NCBI GenBank assembly: GCA_016712465.1
Contig: JADJQZ010000001.1
Location: 248,001-312,000, forward strand
Length of the DNA: 64,000 nt
From: Candidatus Obscuribacter sp.
GTDB taxonomy: Bacteria > Cyanobacteriota > Vampirovibrionia > Obscuribacterales > Obscuribacteraceae
Direction: 5' to 3'
Positions within the stretch are counted from its first letter, which is position 1; each line of letters begins with the position of its first letter. Shown here in pieces: positions 1 through 8,139 of this stretch. Both the position numbers and the translations under genes were made by a program. The notes below the pieces were generated by a model. That model was not told the DNA's origin and did not search any database. It saw only the letters and a program-made list of their open reading frames with translations.

Positions 1-33
1 GGAATTTGCAAACCCCGTCGCCCTTGCCTGCCA

Positions 34-603
34 CTAAGTCTTGCGGCGCATGTTCACCACCCGGTCCAGTTCGGCGTGAACAGTTCCCTCGCCGTCAACC
101 AGGTTGATGCGGAAGGTCCTGTCCAGCTTCTCCTGCACTGCAAGGGCGCTGCGAATTTCAGCCAGGTCGCTTTCGGTGACGATGAACTGTGCGTAGAGAG
201 TGCTTTTACCGGGTTTGCGGAAGCGAATGGAGCCGGCTTTGTCCCAGACGATGTAGTCTTTGCCCAGGTTCTGGATGAGAATGAGCATGAGGACGGGATC
301 GGTGCAGGCAAACATGCGGCCACCGAAAATGGTGCCGACATAGTTGCGCGTCCTCAGTCCGAGCGGCAGTCTTACTCGCACTTCCCGCAGGTCCGGTGCG
401 ATATATGTGACTTTGCCGCCGCTGCCCCAGAAGCAAGGGAAACAGTTGAAAATGAGGCGGGCAATCCGACTCTTGAAAGACTCGCGCCGGGTCGGTTTCC
501 CGAAGGGACCGAAGCGCCTCTTTTGTGCGCCCGGCAGGAAGCGGGGCACAAACAAACACAGAAGACAGACGGCGGCCAGCGCCGACAAAGTTAAACTGAA
601 CAT
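34..603 (-). CDS. DUF4442-like hotdog-fold protein, membrane-anchored
   Basis: The 189-residue protein has one hydrophobic segment at residues 1-20, then a domain whose YVGTIFGGRMFACTDPVL stretch, followed by an IVWDKAGSIRFRKPG segment, resembles the DUF4442/PaaI-like hotdog fold of acyl-CoA thioesterases. The substrate is not predictable. An upstream in-frame ATG at 657 would add 18 residues. I prefer the ATG at 603 because AAGG sits 8 bases before it, while the 657 start has only a distant GGAG. It is the last gene of a minus-strand run starting at 4062. Fold assignment is inference from pattern; the reading frame is secure. Confidence 0.65.
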   Translation of the reverse strand: MFSLTLSALAAVCLLCLFVPRFLPGAQKRRFGPFGKPTRRESFKSRIARLIFNCFPCFWGSGGKVTYIAPDLREVRVRLPLGLRTRNYVGTIFGGRMFACTDPVLMLILIQNLGKDYIVWDKAGSIRFRKPGKSTLYAQFIVTESDLAEIRSALAVQEKLDRTFRINLVDGEGTVHAELDRVVNMRRKT

Positions 604-682
604 AGGTCGTGCCTTTTGATTTTTGATAATTGAAAGAGACAGACGAAAAGACTTCATCCTATCGTCTGTCTCCGTCCGAGTC

Positions 683-904
683 TTACCAGCTCCACCAGAG
701 GATCAGCCCGGCACAGACATAGTGCAAGAGACCGACCGCCATGCAGATGTTGCGGGCGCTGCCACCGGCACGGATGCCGTAGGTGGCGATGAGTGAGCCC
801 TGTGAGGCCACCAGAGCGGCCGCCATGTACTTGACGAAGGCGGCTCCCTCGGCGGATCCGGCCAGTTGGGCCGGGGAGGGCAGGTTGCTTAGAATTTCAA
901 GCAT
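683..904 (-). CDS. Small membrane protein (73 aa)
   Basis: No family recognised. The protein has a hydrophobic, Gly/Ala-rich stretch in its middle (about residues 22-42) and a second at the C-terminus ending in LILWWSW, so two membrane spans are likely. GGAG lies 8 bases before the ATG. It lies 15 bases after the 72-aa membrane protein gene and 25 bases before the DUF4442-like gene (the 657 ATG), so the three are probably cotranscribed. Confidence 0.6.
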   Translation of the reverse strand: MLEILSNLPSPAQLAGSAEGAAFVKYMAAALVASQGSLIATYGIRAGGSARNICMAVGLLHYVCAGLILWWSW

Positions 905-919
905 GTTTGATGCTCCATT

Positions 920-1138
920 TTATTTGGGCTTTGACCTGGATCTGGTTCCGGCTTTGTCCGCGCTGGTTTTTCTACCAGCCAGAAGCAGCCACAGGCAGGT
1001 CACTGTCAGTGATGCCAGTAGTGCAGCCAGAAAATTCAGGTAAAGGTTGGACTGAGGTGAGAGCAGGCTGGAAACCACAGTGCCGGTGAAGGTGGCAAAA
1101 GCTGTGATCACTACTGCTCTCAAACGAAAGGAGGACAT
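920..1138 (-). CDS. Small membrane protein (72 aa)
   Basis: No family recognised. Two hydrophobic segments (about residues 8-26 and 33-53) are followed by a basic tail (SRSKPK), giving a two-span protein with a cytoplasmic C-terminus by the positive-inside rule. An AAAAGG element precedes the ATG. It sits between the SohB-like peptidase gene and another small membrane protein gene in the same orientation. Confidence 0.55.
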   Translation of the reverse strand: MSSFRLRAVVITAFATFTGTVVSSLLSPQSNLYLNFLAALLASLTVTCLWLLLAGRKTSADKAGTRSRSKPK

Positions 1139-1262
1139 GAATGCCTTTTGGCAAGCTTAAGTTCCGCCGGTCGCTCACTGGCGCCTGCGGGGCTTGCCTG
1201 GTTTGGGGGTGAGTTTGCGAAGGGGCGGTGTCGAAGACCGGGTCTCCGACACCGCTTGTTCC

Positions 1263-2282
1263 TTAGACGCGGGCGCCGAAGCGATCAGCCACGCTTTCCA
1301 CCAGCATATGGGTGATGCGGCGGGCGAGGCTGAGAATGCCTTTCTCGTAGGGGTTGACGGGCTTGGAGATGAAGACCAGATTTTCCTGCTGGTTGGCGCG
1401 GAAGAGATAGTCCTGGCTCGTCGCCAATTCGTCCACCAGATTGAGGTTCTGCTCCACGCTTTCCGCTGCCGTCCAGTGGTTGCCGTTGCAGACCACTGTT
1501 TCGTCCACGTTGCGGTACTTCTTGACCACGGCGATGAACTGCCGGTGGATGGCGGCAAGTTGCTGCAGGTAGGCTTGCTTACCGTCCTCGGTCACTTCCG
1601 AAAGCGGCGTCACGGTGCGCTTCATGTTCCCGGCTGTGAGGGTGAGCGGGTCGGCGCCGAGACCCTTGAGGAGCCGGTTGAAGTTGATGAACTCGCTGAC
1701 CACGCCGACGCTGCCCACCATTGAGAAAGGAGCCGCCACGATGCGATGGGCCGGTACGCTCATCAAGTAACCGCCGGAGGCCGCATAGGTATCCACGCAG
1801 GCCGTCAGGTCGATGCCGGCTGCGCGAATGCGTTCCATTTCGGCGTACATCTGCCCGTACTGAGAGACGCCGCCGCCGGGGGAATTGACCACCACGATAG
1901 CGCGGTGCAGGCGGTCTTTGTTGATGAGCAGTTCATCCACCATGCGAGCGAAGTCTTGCCTGCCACTGGCCATGGTGTCACCTTCGAACTTCAGTACGGC
2001 GGTGAGCTTGCTGCCGGCCAGATGCAGCTTGGGCAGCTTCTTCTGGGGATGGGCATTGGCTAGGGCCGGACGCGGGGTGAAGACGAAATCGTTGTTCAGC
2101 TTCACCAATTGCAGGTCGAAAGCCTGGCGAGCTGAATTCTGGGCACTACGTTTGGCCACCAGACCGGTCAGGGCAAGCACCAGCATGATGCTTGAGGAGA
2201 GCAGTATGAAGACCAGGAGGTTGGTGCCGACGGAGAGGACCCATTGGATGGCCTGGTTCAAGGAGGTGAGGAATTCCATCAT
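1263..2282 (-). CDS. sohB: SohB-type inner-membrane serine peptidase (S49)
   Basis: Predicted membrane-bound S49 peptidase of the signal-peptide-peptidase/SohB class, 339 residues against about 350 for the E. coli protein. A membrane segment at residues 20-42 precedes the protease domain. The catalytic Ser/Lys pair is visible as Ser169 in YAASGGYL and Lys221 in AGNMKRTVTP, with the conserved NSPGGGV turn at 133-139. AGGA lies 8 bases before the start. SohB-like enzymes degrade membrane peptides and cleaved signal peptides. The gene sits in a run of small membrane protein genes, which fits a role at the membrane. Confidence 0.88.
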   Translation of the reverse strand: MMEFLTSLNQAIQWVLSVGTNLLVFILLSSSIMLVLALTGLVAKRSAQNSARQAFDLQLVKLNNDFVFTPRPALANAHPQKKLPKLHLAGSKLTAVLKFEGDTMASGRQDFARMVDELLINKDRLHRAIVVVNSPGGGVSQYGQMYAEMERIRAAGIDLTACVDTYAASGGYLMSVPAHRIVAAPFSMVGSVGVVSEFINFNRLLKGLGADPLTLTAGNMKRTVTPLSEVTEDGKQAYLQQLAAIHRQFIAVVKKYRNVDETVVCNGNHWTAAESVEQNLNLVDELATSQDYLFRANQQENLVFISKPVNPYEKGILSLARRITHMLVESVADRFGARV

Positions 2283-2381
2283 TTCAGTTTTCCTGTGTCA
2301 GATTGAAGAAAAGAGCGCCGGATTGCGCTCAGGTTTGTGGCACTAGCTCTTGCCATTAGTTCGAGCAAGCGGTGCCGATTC

Positions 2382-3011
2382 TTACTGTTCGACGTGAGCG
2401 ACTTTGACGTCTTTGCCGTCGAAGCTGACCGTGACCGAGCGGGTGACGGTGATGGGTTGGGCTTTCTTGCCCCGCAGAAGGTCGAGGAAGCTTACGGGGC
2501 TGAGAGCCTGGTAGGACTCTTCCAGCTTCAGGGATTGCCCCGCTTTCATTGTCAGAAGTGCTTCGTAGTTGTCGAAGACGACCAGTACCGGCGGGAAGGG
2601 ACCAGGACCGCCGGCTACGGTGGAGGTGAGAAAGCGCTCGGCCATGAGGATGCGGCAATCGGCATCGATGCTCAAGCGGCTCTCGCGATTGAGACCGATG
2701 CTTACTTTCACCAGGGCCGTTTCGCCTGTCGAACTCTGGGCGGCGGCGTCACTTGTGGACGGGCTCGCGGATGGACTCAAAACATAGAGCTGTCCGGTGG
2801 CGACGGCGGTGCCTGGTGCCAGGTCTACTCGCTCCAACTTGAGCCGACCGAAGAAGGGCAGGCTGTCGATGAAGCGCTTATCCAGAGGCAACTGGGCATT
2901 GCCGACGCGCAGAAAACTGAGGCGTCCAGCCATGATGAAGGGGGTGATTTTCATGCCCCGCAGTTCGAAACATTTAAGAGATTTGAGAGATTTATCCATG
3001 TCTGCACTCAT
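2382..3011 (-). CDS. Hypothetical protein (209 aa)
   Basis: No family recognised. The protein is soluble, with no signal peptide or membrane span. It opens with a charged KSLKSLKCFELRGMKITPF segment and has a Ser/Ala-rich low-complexity linker at about residues 79-95. GGAGG is placed 8 bases before the ATG. The gene lies 99 bases upstream of sohB and 83 bases after the 115-aa gene, all on the minus strand. Confidence 0.6.
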   Translation of the reverse strand: MSADMDKSLKSLKCFELRGMKITPFIMAGRLSFLRVGNAQLPLDKRFIDSLPFFGRLKLERVDLAPGTAVATGQLYVLSPSASPSTSDAAAQSSTGETALVKVSIGLNRESRLSIDADCRILMAERFLTSTVAGGPGPFPPVLVVFDNYEALLTMKAGQSLKLEESYQALSPVSFLDLLRGKKAQPITVTRSVTVSFDGKDVKVAHVEQ

Positions 3012-3094
3012 GAAGGTGTCCTCCGGTTAGAGTTGCTTTTGCTTCGGCAGAAATAGACAGGGGCGCTTGCGGGCGCCCCTGCATCGGCAGTGTC

Positions 3095-3442
3095 TCAGGT
3101 GGATTTGTCGAGGAGGTCCACCTGAAAGTGGGCAGCCAGTGCGAGCGCGATGCTCCGCACCGATGCCGCCTGGCCCTGTCCGTAGAAGGTCCAGCCTGTG
3201 GTGCCGATGTACTTCTCGGTGTTGACGAGGCGATGACCCAGACCGCAGGCGTGCGCCTTTTCGCGGATGAGACGATTGACTTCCCAGCGCAGCGAGGCGG
3301 CGGTACGGAAGTAGCAATTGTCGGTGGGTTCGAAACCTTCGTCGCCCGGAAGACCGGTCACAATTATGGAATTCGTATCGTCTCGACCTGTGCTGTAGAA
3401 GATTCGCAGGTCGGATAGAGCACTGTTGGTGGTGGCGCGCAT
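3095..3442 (-). CDS. Hypothetical protein (115 aa)
   Basis: No family recognised. The frame is open from 3517, but the first 25 residues of that longer form are Pro/Lys-rich and have no ribosome site. The ATG at 3440-3442 has GGAG 8 bases upstream and is preferred. The soluble, mixed alpha/beta protein has a Gly-rich IIVTGLPGDEGF region and ends with an Ala-rich helix. Its location suggests cotranscription with the SohB gene cluster. Confidence 0.55.
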   Translation of the reverse strand: MRATTNSALSDLRIFYSTGRDDTNSIIVTGLPGDEGFEPTDNCYFRTAASLRWEVNRLIREKAHACGLGHRLVNTEKYIGTTGWTFYGQGQAASVRSIALALAAHFQVDLLDKST

Positions 3443-3666
3443 GGGAATGACTCCGTTGTTTGCGCTTGAGGTTTTCGGTGGCTTCTTAGCCGGTTCGCTT
3501 GGTCGCAGTGGCGGCAAAAGGGTGTGAAAAGGTGAAAGCCTGTTTTCTGTGCTTCAGGTGCCTGCTAATTTCCTGACTCAAAGAGACTTATGAAAAACCA
3601 ATCATAAAAATGTCATGACCAGTTTAACCTTATCTCTTTAAAGGAGGTTGCAGGTTGGCGCAGCTA

Positions 3667-4062
3667 TCAGACCCTCAGCTCTTCCTCCACTTCTGCCAGT
3701 TCCCGCTCCAAAAGGGGGCCGTAGTTCGGGTAGTATTGCTCGAATTGCGGACGCAGGGCCAGGGCTGCCTGCAAGTAAGTGCGGGCTTGCTCCAGTTGAC
3801 CGCGGCGGCGGGCCACATCGGCTAACCCACTGTTGGCTTCCGCCTCGTAGATAGGAGTGTGGCTGGCACGGGCTGCGCGAAGAGCAGAGAAGTAGGCCGC
3901 TTCGGCTTCGTCAAGACGTCCGGTAAGCAGGAAGGAGGCTGCACGTTGCAGTTGGTCGTCGGCTTGCCGGTTGCTGTTGGCACGGGCACGCTGGGGTGCA
4001 GTCATTACGGAGTAGAGAGCGAAGATACCCAGAAGGAGAGCGATTGGTATAAGAATTGACAT
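3667..4062 (-). CDS. Membrane-anchored TPR protein (131 aa)
   Basis: An N-terminal hydrophobic segment (residues 3-21) anchors about two tetratricopeptide repeats (residues 36-105). The helical pairs LLTGRLDEAEAAYFSALRAA and RRGQLEQARTYLQAALAL carry the TPR G/A/L/A pattern. TPR domains bind proteins; the partner is unknown. It is the promoter-proximal gene of the minus-strand run that contains sohB. Confidence 0.7.
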   Translation of the reverse strand: MSILIPIALLLGIFALYSVMTAPQRARANSNRQADDQLQRAASFLLTGRLDEAEAAYFSALRAARASHTPIYEAEANSGLADVARRRGQLEQARTYLQAALALRPQFEQYYPNYGPLLERELAEVEEELRV

Positions 4063-4737
4063 TGGCTACCTGTCTGTTTTGAGTGGAAAGAAGCAGTCGC
4101 TCAAATTCAATCTCAGAAGCCAGCGCGGTTACCTTCGGTCACCCTGAAATACGGATGAAAGTTGGTGTTTGCGCTAAGGTTCTGGTTTAGAGAAAATCTG
4201 AGGGGCTGAGTTGGTGTAAGAAATTGGGTCTTCAGCCTATCTAACCCCTGCTTGGCGGCTCAACCGCTCCTTCCCTAAGTTTTCGCCAATGCTGGAGGCC
4301 TTTTGGCCGTTTCTCGCTTGCTTACGGAAGCTGCGTGAGACGCTAAACCCATTAGAGCGCGCTTATCGGCTGCAGTGAGCTTCCGCCGCAGTCGTGTTAA
4401 GCCTTGTCCGGCCTGGCTTTTCGCCTTGCTGCCGCGCTGCTGCTGCCGATGACGGCGCTGTATTGGAGCTAATTAACACTTGTACGGATGTTTATTCGAA
4501 GAGGCAAATGTTAATACCAGAGAGTTCTTATTTATTTTACTTTTCAGGAAACTACAGCGAGTCTTCAATCAGTCTTCAAGACCTCATCTTCCTTGCTTTT
4601 GTCGCCACTCAGGGGATGCGCCGAGCGCTCACTTTGAACCGGCAGATGAAAGCATTGCATGGGGCTGGACGGATGGGCTTGTCTCAAGTTTCCTTCGGTG
4701 TGAACAATGCGACCATGGTGGTCGTAAGGAGCAAAAC
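4063..4737. other. Intergenic region, no gene seen
   Basis: This 675-base stretch separates the minus-strand sohB run from the plus-strand 65-aa gene, so it should hold two divergent promoters. Open frames here have no ribosome sites and no protein-like composition. I could not place a promoter with confidence. Confidence 0.4.
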
Positions 4738-4935
4738 ATGGCCGAGCGCAAGCTTGAGGTCCTCAAGGCCTTCTTTCCTCAGTCCGCAGCCCGCAGTTTC
4801 CATGTGACCTGCGAAGTCGGCGACATTCTCATCATCGAGCAGGAGTACGACCATGGCACCATGTGCAAGAAGAATGGCGTCATGTGCTTCCTGCTGGAAG
4901 AAGAGGTGTACCGCTACTGCCGGGAACTGAGCTGA
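4738..4935 (+). CDS. Small hypothetical protein (65 aa)
   Basis: No family recognised. The frame is open from 4480, but only the ATG at 4738 has a good ribosome site (AAGGAG, 6 bases before it). The product is a compact, charged protein with a VTCEVGDILIIEQEY segment that looks like a small beta-barrel and a Glu-rich C-terminus. It contains three cysteines (in HVTC, TMCKK and VMCFL). Confidence 0.6.
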   Translation: MAERKLEVLKAFFPQSAARSFHVTCEVGDILIIEQEYDHGTMCKKNGVMCFLLEEEVYRYCRELS

Positions 4936-5104
4936 GTTTGGTGGGGTGTGTCGCGCCCGGGCGCACCCCCCTCTCTCTTGTTACTGCCTCAGGTAGAGCG
5001 CATAAGTCCGGCAAGGCGTGCTTGTCGGCTGCGCGTCTTTTTTCTCTCTCCGGGATGCCCGGGTGGAGTTGAGCGTGAGATTGTTAGTTGTGGGATTTCT
5101 CTGG

Positions 5105-5434
5105 ATGAAGGGACTCTTCGCGGTTCTGGTCAAGTACTTGGACCGCTCCGCCTCAGAATCCAGAAACTCGATGATGCCGTCTTCAGTACTTTCTGCCAGG
5201 TTGCAGAAGCTGCAAGCGGAAAGGGAGAGTCTGGAATGGCAACTGGCCATTGCCGAGGAATTGGGTGTCGCACCTGACACACTGAACGCCTTGCAGGCAC
5301 AGATCGAGCAGTTAGAGCTTCCCAAAGTTTCGTTGCCGGTGTCGCCTCAGTCTTCCCCTGCCCAGACCGAAGCCCCTGCCTGCTTGACCTTAGAGTCGAT
5401 GGACGACGTCAAGGCGGTGCAGGCGCCAGGCTAA
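5105..5434 (+). CDS. Hypothetical coiled-coil protein
   Basis: Uncertain gene. The frame is open from 5018; starts at 5105 or 5171 are possible and none has a clear ribosome site. From about residue 29 (5105 start) there is a heptad-rich helix (LQKLQAERESLEWQLAIAEE and ALQAQIEQLE), so a coiled coil is likely, followed by a Pro/Ser-rich tail. No similarity recognised. The coiled-coil composition argues for a real gene. Confidence 0.4.
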   Translation: MKGLFAVLVKYLDRSASESRNSMMPSSVLSARLQKLQAERESLEWQLAIAEELGVAPDTLNALQAQIEQLELPKVSLPVSPQSSPAQTEAPACLTLESMDDVKAVQAPG

Positions 5435-5748
5435 GCAGAGACAGTCGGTAGTAATTTCCTTCGCCCATGTAGGTATCAGATGTGAGCTTACATGGGTATT
5501 TCCTTTGCTTTTGCTGAGGACAGTGGCTATCGTCGCGACAAACAACGGTAAACCATTTGTTGCTGTCCTGTGTATTTGATGCAGGCAGTGTCTTAAGCAT
5601 AGGTAACTTCTGGATTTTTTATTGTTGCCCTTGGTGTATTATAGAATGTAGTAAGGCGCCAAAACAAAGAAACTTGCAGGGCTGAGCATTCATGAAAAAC
5701 AAGCCCCTAGAATGAAATAGTCGGTCTCCAGCTTCCTTGATTAGCAAG
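5435..5748. other. Intergenic region, no gene seen
   Basis: This is the convergent gap between the coiled-coil gene and the terminator of the Ubl operon. A TATTAT/TATAGAAT stretch near 5636-5648, after a TTGTTG at about 5620, could be a plus-strand promoter, but no gene follows it before the convergent M50 gene. A small CCTTG/CAAGG hairpin lies at 5735-5749. Confidence 0.3.
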
Positions 5749-5789
5749 GAAAAAAGAGAGACGATGCACCTCATCGAGGGCATCGTCTC
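5749..5789 (-). terminator. Rho-independent terminator of the Ubl operon
   Basis: A 10-bp perfect stem (GAGACGATGC at 5758-5767 with GCATCGTCTC at 5780-5789) lies 15 bases after the M50 stop codon. On the minus strand it is followed by a T-rich tract (complement of the A-run at 5749-5755). Confidence 0.85.
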
Positions 5790-5803
5790 CAAAAGTGCGG
5801 CTG

Positions 5804-6745
5804 TTATGAGCCGCTATGTAAGACCAGGGCAGTCAAGTAAAGTCCTTGCAAGAGTGCCAGCACCAGACCAAAGTAGAGCATGCCTATGAAGATAGCCAGG
5901 TTGCGGCTGGCTTTTACCCTGCCTATTTGTAAGGGCACGGTTTGTTGTTCCGGTTCTTCCTGAGGCTCATCTTCCGCTGCTTCACCATCTTGTACTGCTT
6001 GTTCTTCGGAAGTTACAGCGGCTTCCTGACTGGTGGTGGGCGGCAGCATTTGCGAATTTCTCAAATGCGGCAGTGTGAGGAACCAGACCACCACGGCTAC
6101 CAGCAGGGAAAGCGAGCCTGGTTGGTAGAAGATCTGGGCTGTGGCAAAAATGACCGTGCCCAGAATGAGATTGGCGCGCCAGCGGTTTTCTTTAGGCAAC
6201 TCCAGTGCCGAGAAGCAGGCAATCAGGAAAAGGATGGACCAGTTCAAGACGACTGCTGCCACCAGTGCCAGTACCACCAGCAGTCCGCGAATGCCCGGCA
6301 TAATTGCGCCTATGACCCTACCGCCGTCCAGTGTGCCGAAGGGCAAGAGGTTGAGCAGGTTGATGACAAGCCCCATTTCCACCAGGGAGAGCCATTCTTT
6401 GTCGCCGGTCATGAGGTAGACGGGCAACGGCAAGAGGGCTCCCATTGTTCCAAGAATTGGTCCGCCGAGAGCGATCCAGGCTTCGGTGGACTCTTCCTTC
6501 ACCGGTTCTTCCAGTGTGATCAGGGCTCCGAAGGGAAACATGAACATGGGCGGCGTGCATTTGATGCCGTAGTGCCAGATGGTGACCAAGTGACCGAATT
6601 CGTGAATGATGATCAGGGTTGTCAGACCGGTGGCGGCGAACCAGGAAAGGCCTAAGGCGAACTTCAAGACAACGACAAAGAGAAGGGCCGAGGCAACAGA
6701 GATTAAATTGCGTGACTGAGTACTACTTGGATTTGGTCTATTCAT
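5804..6745 (-). CDS. M50 site-2 protease-like membrane metalloprotease
   Basis: A polytopic protein of 313 residues with the zinc site HEFGH at residues 48-52 inside a membrane segment and the second metal-ligand motif NLLPFGTLDGG (Asp140). These are the hallmarks of M50/S2P intramembrane proteases, here without a PDZ domain. After about five spans comes an acidic Glu-rich loop (about residues 232-265), then a final pair of hydrophobic segments. It lies 37 bases after the 181-aa membrane protein gene and is the last gene before the operon terminator, so it belongs to the Ubl/E1/E2/JAB/Clp transcription unit. The substrate is unknown. Confidence 0.85.
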   Translation of the reverse strand: MNRPNPSSTQSRNLISVASALLFVVVLKFALGLSWFAATGLTTLIIIHEFGHLVTIWHYGIKCTPPMFMFPFGALITLEEPVKEESTEAWIALGGPILGTMGALLPLPVYLMTGDKEWLSLVEMGLVINLLNLLPFGTLDGGRVIGAIMPGIRGLLVVLALVAAVVLNWSILFLIACFSALELPKENRWRANLILGTVIFATAQIFYQPGSLSLLVAVVVWFLTLPHLRNSQMLPPTTSQEAAVTSEEQAVQDGEAAEDEPQEEPEQQTVPLQIGRVKASRNLAIFIGMLYFGLVLALLQGLYLTALVLHSGS

Positions 6746-6782
6746 AATGAATTCCAGTAAGAGTAGAAGGTTGTCGGGGCGC

Positions 6783-7328
6783 TTAAGAACCTAGTTCCAG
6801 GTCCCTTTCCAGGGCGCCGCTTAGTTTGAGGTGGACGGTCTGGTCTGAGTAGTTGCTTTCGACTACCACAGTCAGACCTGAGGCGAGGGCGAACTGAATC
6901 ACCGCCGAGGTCTGAAAGCCGCTCCAGCTTGAGATTTCGAATAAGACGATTTCCTCGTCGCTGGTACGAGCCTGCAGTTCTTCCTTGACGACTTTGATAC
7001 GTTCGATGGCTGCCGCTCTTTCTTTCATGAAATTGCGACGGGCTGCCTCAGTAGTGATCTCTGAGAATTTGACAAAGGCGCCGATGCCGAAGGCAAGCAA
7101 AGCCCAGACCGGTGAACTGCCGAAGTAAGTCACAGAGATGTAACCGGCGGCAAAGAGTACCGCGAGTATGACCAGCCAGAAGTTATTGCTGTTGGCCTGG
7201 AAATACGGACGCTGCTTTACTGCCGTAAGAAAAATGCCGAGGAAAAAACTGCCGGCGATGAAGAGTGAGTAGATTATCGGCATGAGCCAGGCGCTTTGCC
7301 AGATACTTGTATTAGTGAGGGTTTCCAT
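6783..7328 (-). CDS. Membrane protein of the Ubl operon (181 aa)
   Basis: No family recognised. Three hydrophobic segments (about residues 15-37, 49-66 and 70-86) are followed by a soluble C-terminal half with a charged helix (RRNFMKERAAAIERIKVVKEE) and a beta-rich region. The C-terminal half could present a docking surface in the cytoplasm. GGGAG lies 4 bases before the ATG. It is 42 bases after the 239-aa gene and 37 before the M50 gene. Confidence 0.7.
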   Translation of the reverse strand: METLTNTSIWQSAWLMPIIYSLFIAGSFFLGIFLTAVKQRPYFQANSNNFWLVILAVLFAAGYISVTYFGSSPVWALLAFGIGAFVKFSEITTEAARRNFMKERAAAIERIKVVKEELQARTSDEEIVLFEISSWSGFQTSAVIQFALASGLTVVVESNYSDQTVHLKLSGALERDLELGS

Positions 7329-7370
7329 AAGGCTCCCGGGTTTGTTGTTGTGGTTGTTGGGTGACGAATT

Positions 7371-8090
7371 TCAAGCCGACGTTAAGGGCATCGCCGTCGG
7401 CAGATTTACATCCAGGGTGAAGAGCCCGTAGTCTTCCAGCTCTTGCACCGATCTATTGGTGATGATGTATTCACGGATGCCGCGACTGCCGTCTTCCAGC
7501 TTGGTAAAGCCGTCTCCGGTATAGAGTTCGGATAGGCGCAAGCGGTGATAGAGGAAGCGTCGCACGGAGAGAGCCGAGCCGTCGCCGGTCAGGAGCCTGT
7601 CCATGGTCATATAGCGCGGGTCTTCGGCTCCCAGGTTATCCACTTCCGCGAAGCTGAATCCGGCCAGGGCTTCGAATTCCGCGATCGATTTTGCCTTCAT
7701 TTCCCTGGCGTGCTCTCGAAACAAGTGAGCGGCTTCCGGGTAGCAGGTGCAAGCCATGGTGAGGACATTTTTCCAGGAAGCAACTTTCAGTTCTTCCCGG
7801 CGCAGCTTGAAGATGAGAAGCTCAAAGCGAAAGCCTTTATCCAGCTTGGTTTTGATGTAGCCTGCCGTATAGCCGATATTGAGCAGCATCTCGTAACCCG
7901 GTCTGAGCAGAATGTGCTTCAGACCGCTCGGACCCATGACCATCACTGCCCGGCGTTCGTTTTCTTCCGCCAGGGCCAGAGGTCGGTCGTAACGGGTGCG
8001 AATGATACGACCGTAGCAACCGGTCAGTCGTGGAAGGGGCTTGCCTTCCAAGAGCGCTTGTTTTAGCTTGTGAATTTCAGACATAGGCAT
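7371..8090 (-). CDS. Unknown protein of the Ubl operon (239 aa)
   Basis: No family recognised. The soluble protein begins with a helix (EIHKLKQALLEGKPLP) and has a region of predicted beta strands with a helical middle part. Cys25 and the MACTCYPEAAH segment supply three cysteines. GGGAG sits 8 bases before the ATG at 8090. Tight spacing (49 bases after the Clp ATPase gene, 42 before the next gene) places it in the ubiquitin-like operon, where it could be an adaptor or target-recognition factor. That role is inferred from location only. Confidence 0.7.
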   Translation of the reverse strand: MPMSEIHKLKQALLEGKPLPRLTGCYGRIIRTRYDRPLALAEENERRAVMVMGPSGLKHILLRPGYEMLLNIGYTAGYIKTKLDKGFRFELLIFKLRREELKVASWKNVLTMACTCYPEAAHLFREHAREMKAKSIAEFEALAGFSFAEVDNLGAEDPRYMTMDRLLTGDGSALSVRRFLYHRLRLSELYTGDGFTKLEDGSRGIREYIITNRSVQELEDYGLFTLDVNLPTAMPLTSA

Positions 8091-8139
8091 TTACAGCACT
8101 CCCAGTGTGCTTGGCACAAAGTTTGGTTTGAAATGGAGT

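Noticed and set aside
1194..1724. Plus-strand open frame within the sohB gene
   Set aside because: It overlaps the conserved SohB catalytic region on the other strand and has no ribosome site or recognisable protein features.
4394..4807. 137-residue open frame overlapping the 65-aa gene
   Set aside because: It has no ribosome site, while the 65-aa gene has a well-placed AAGGAG in a different frame.
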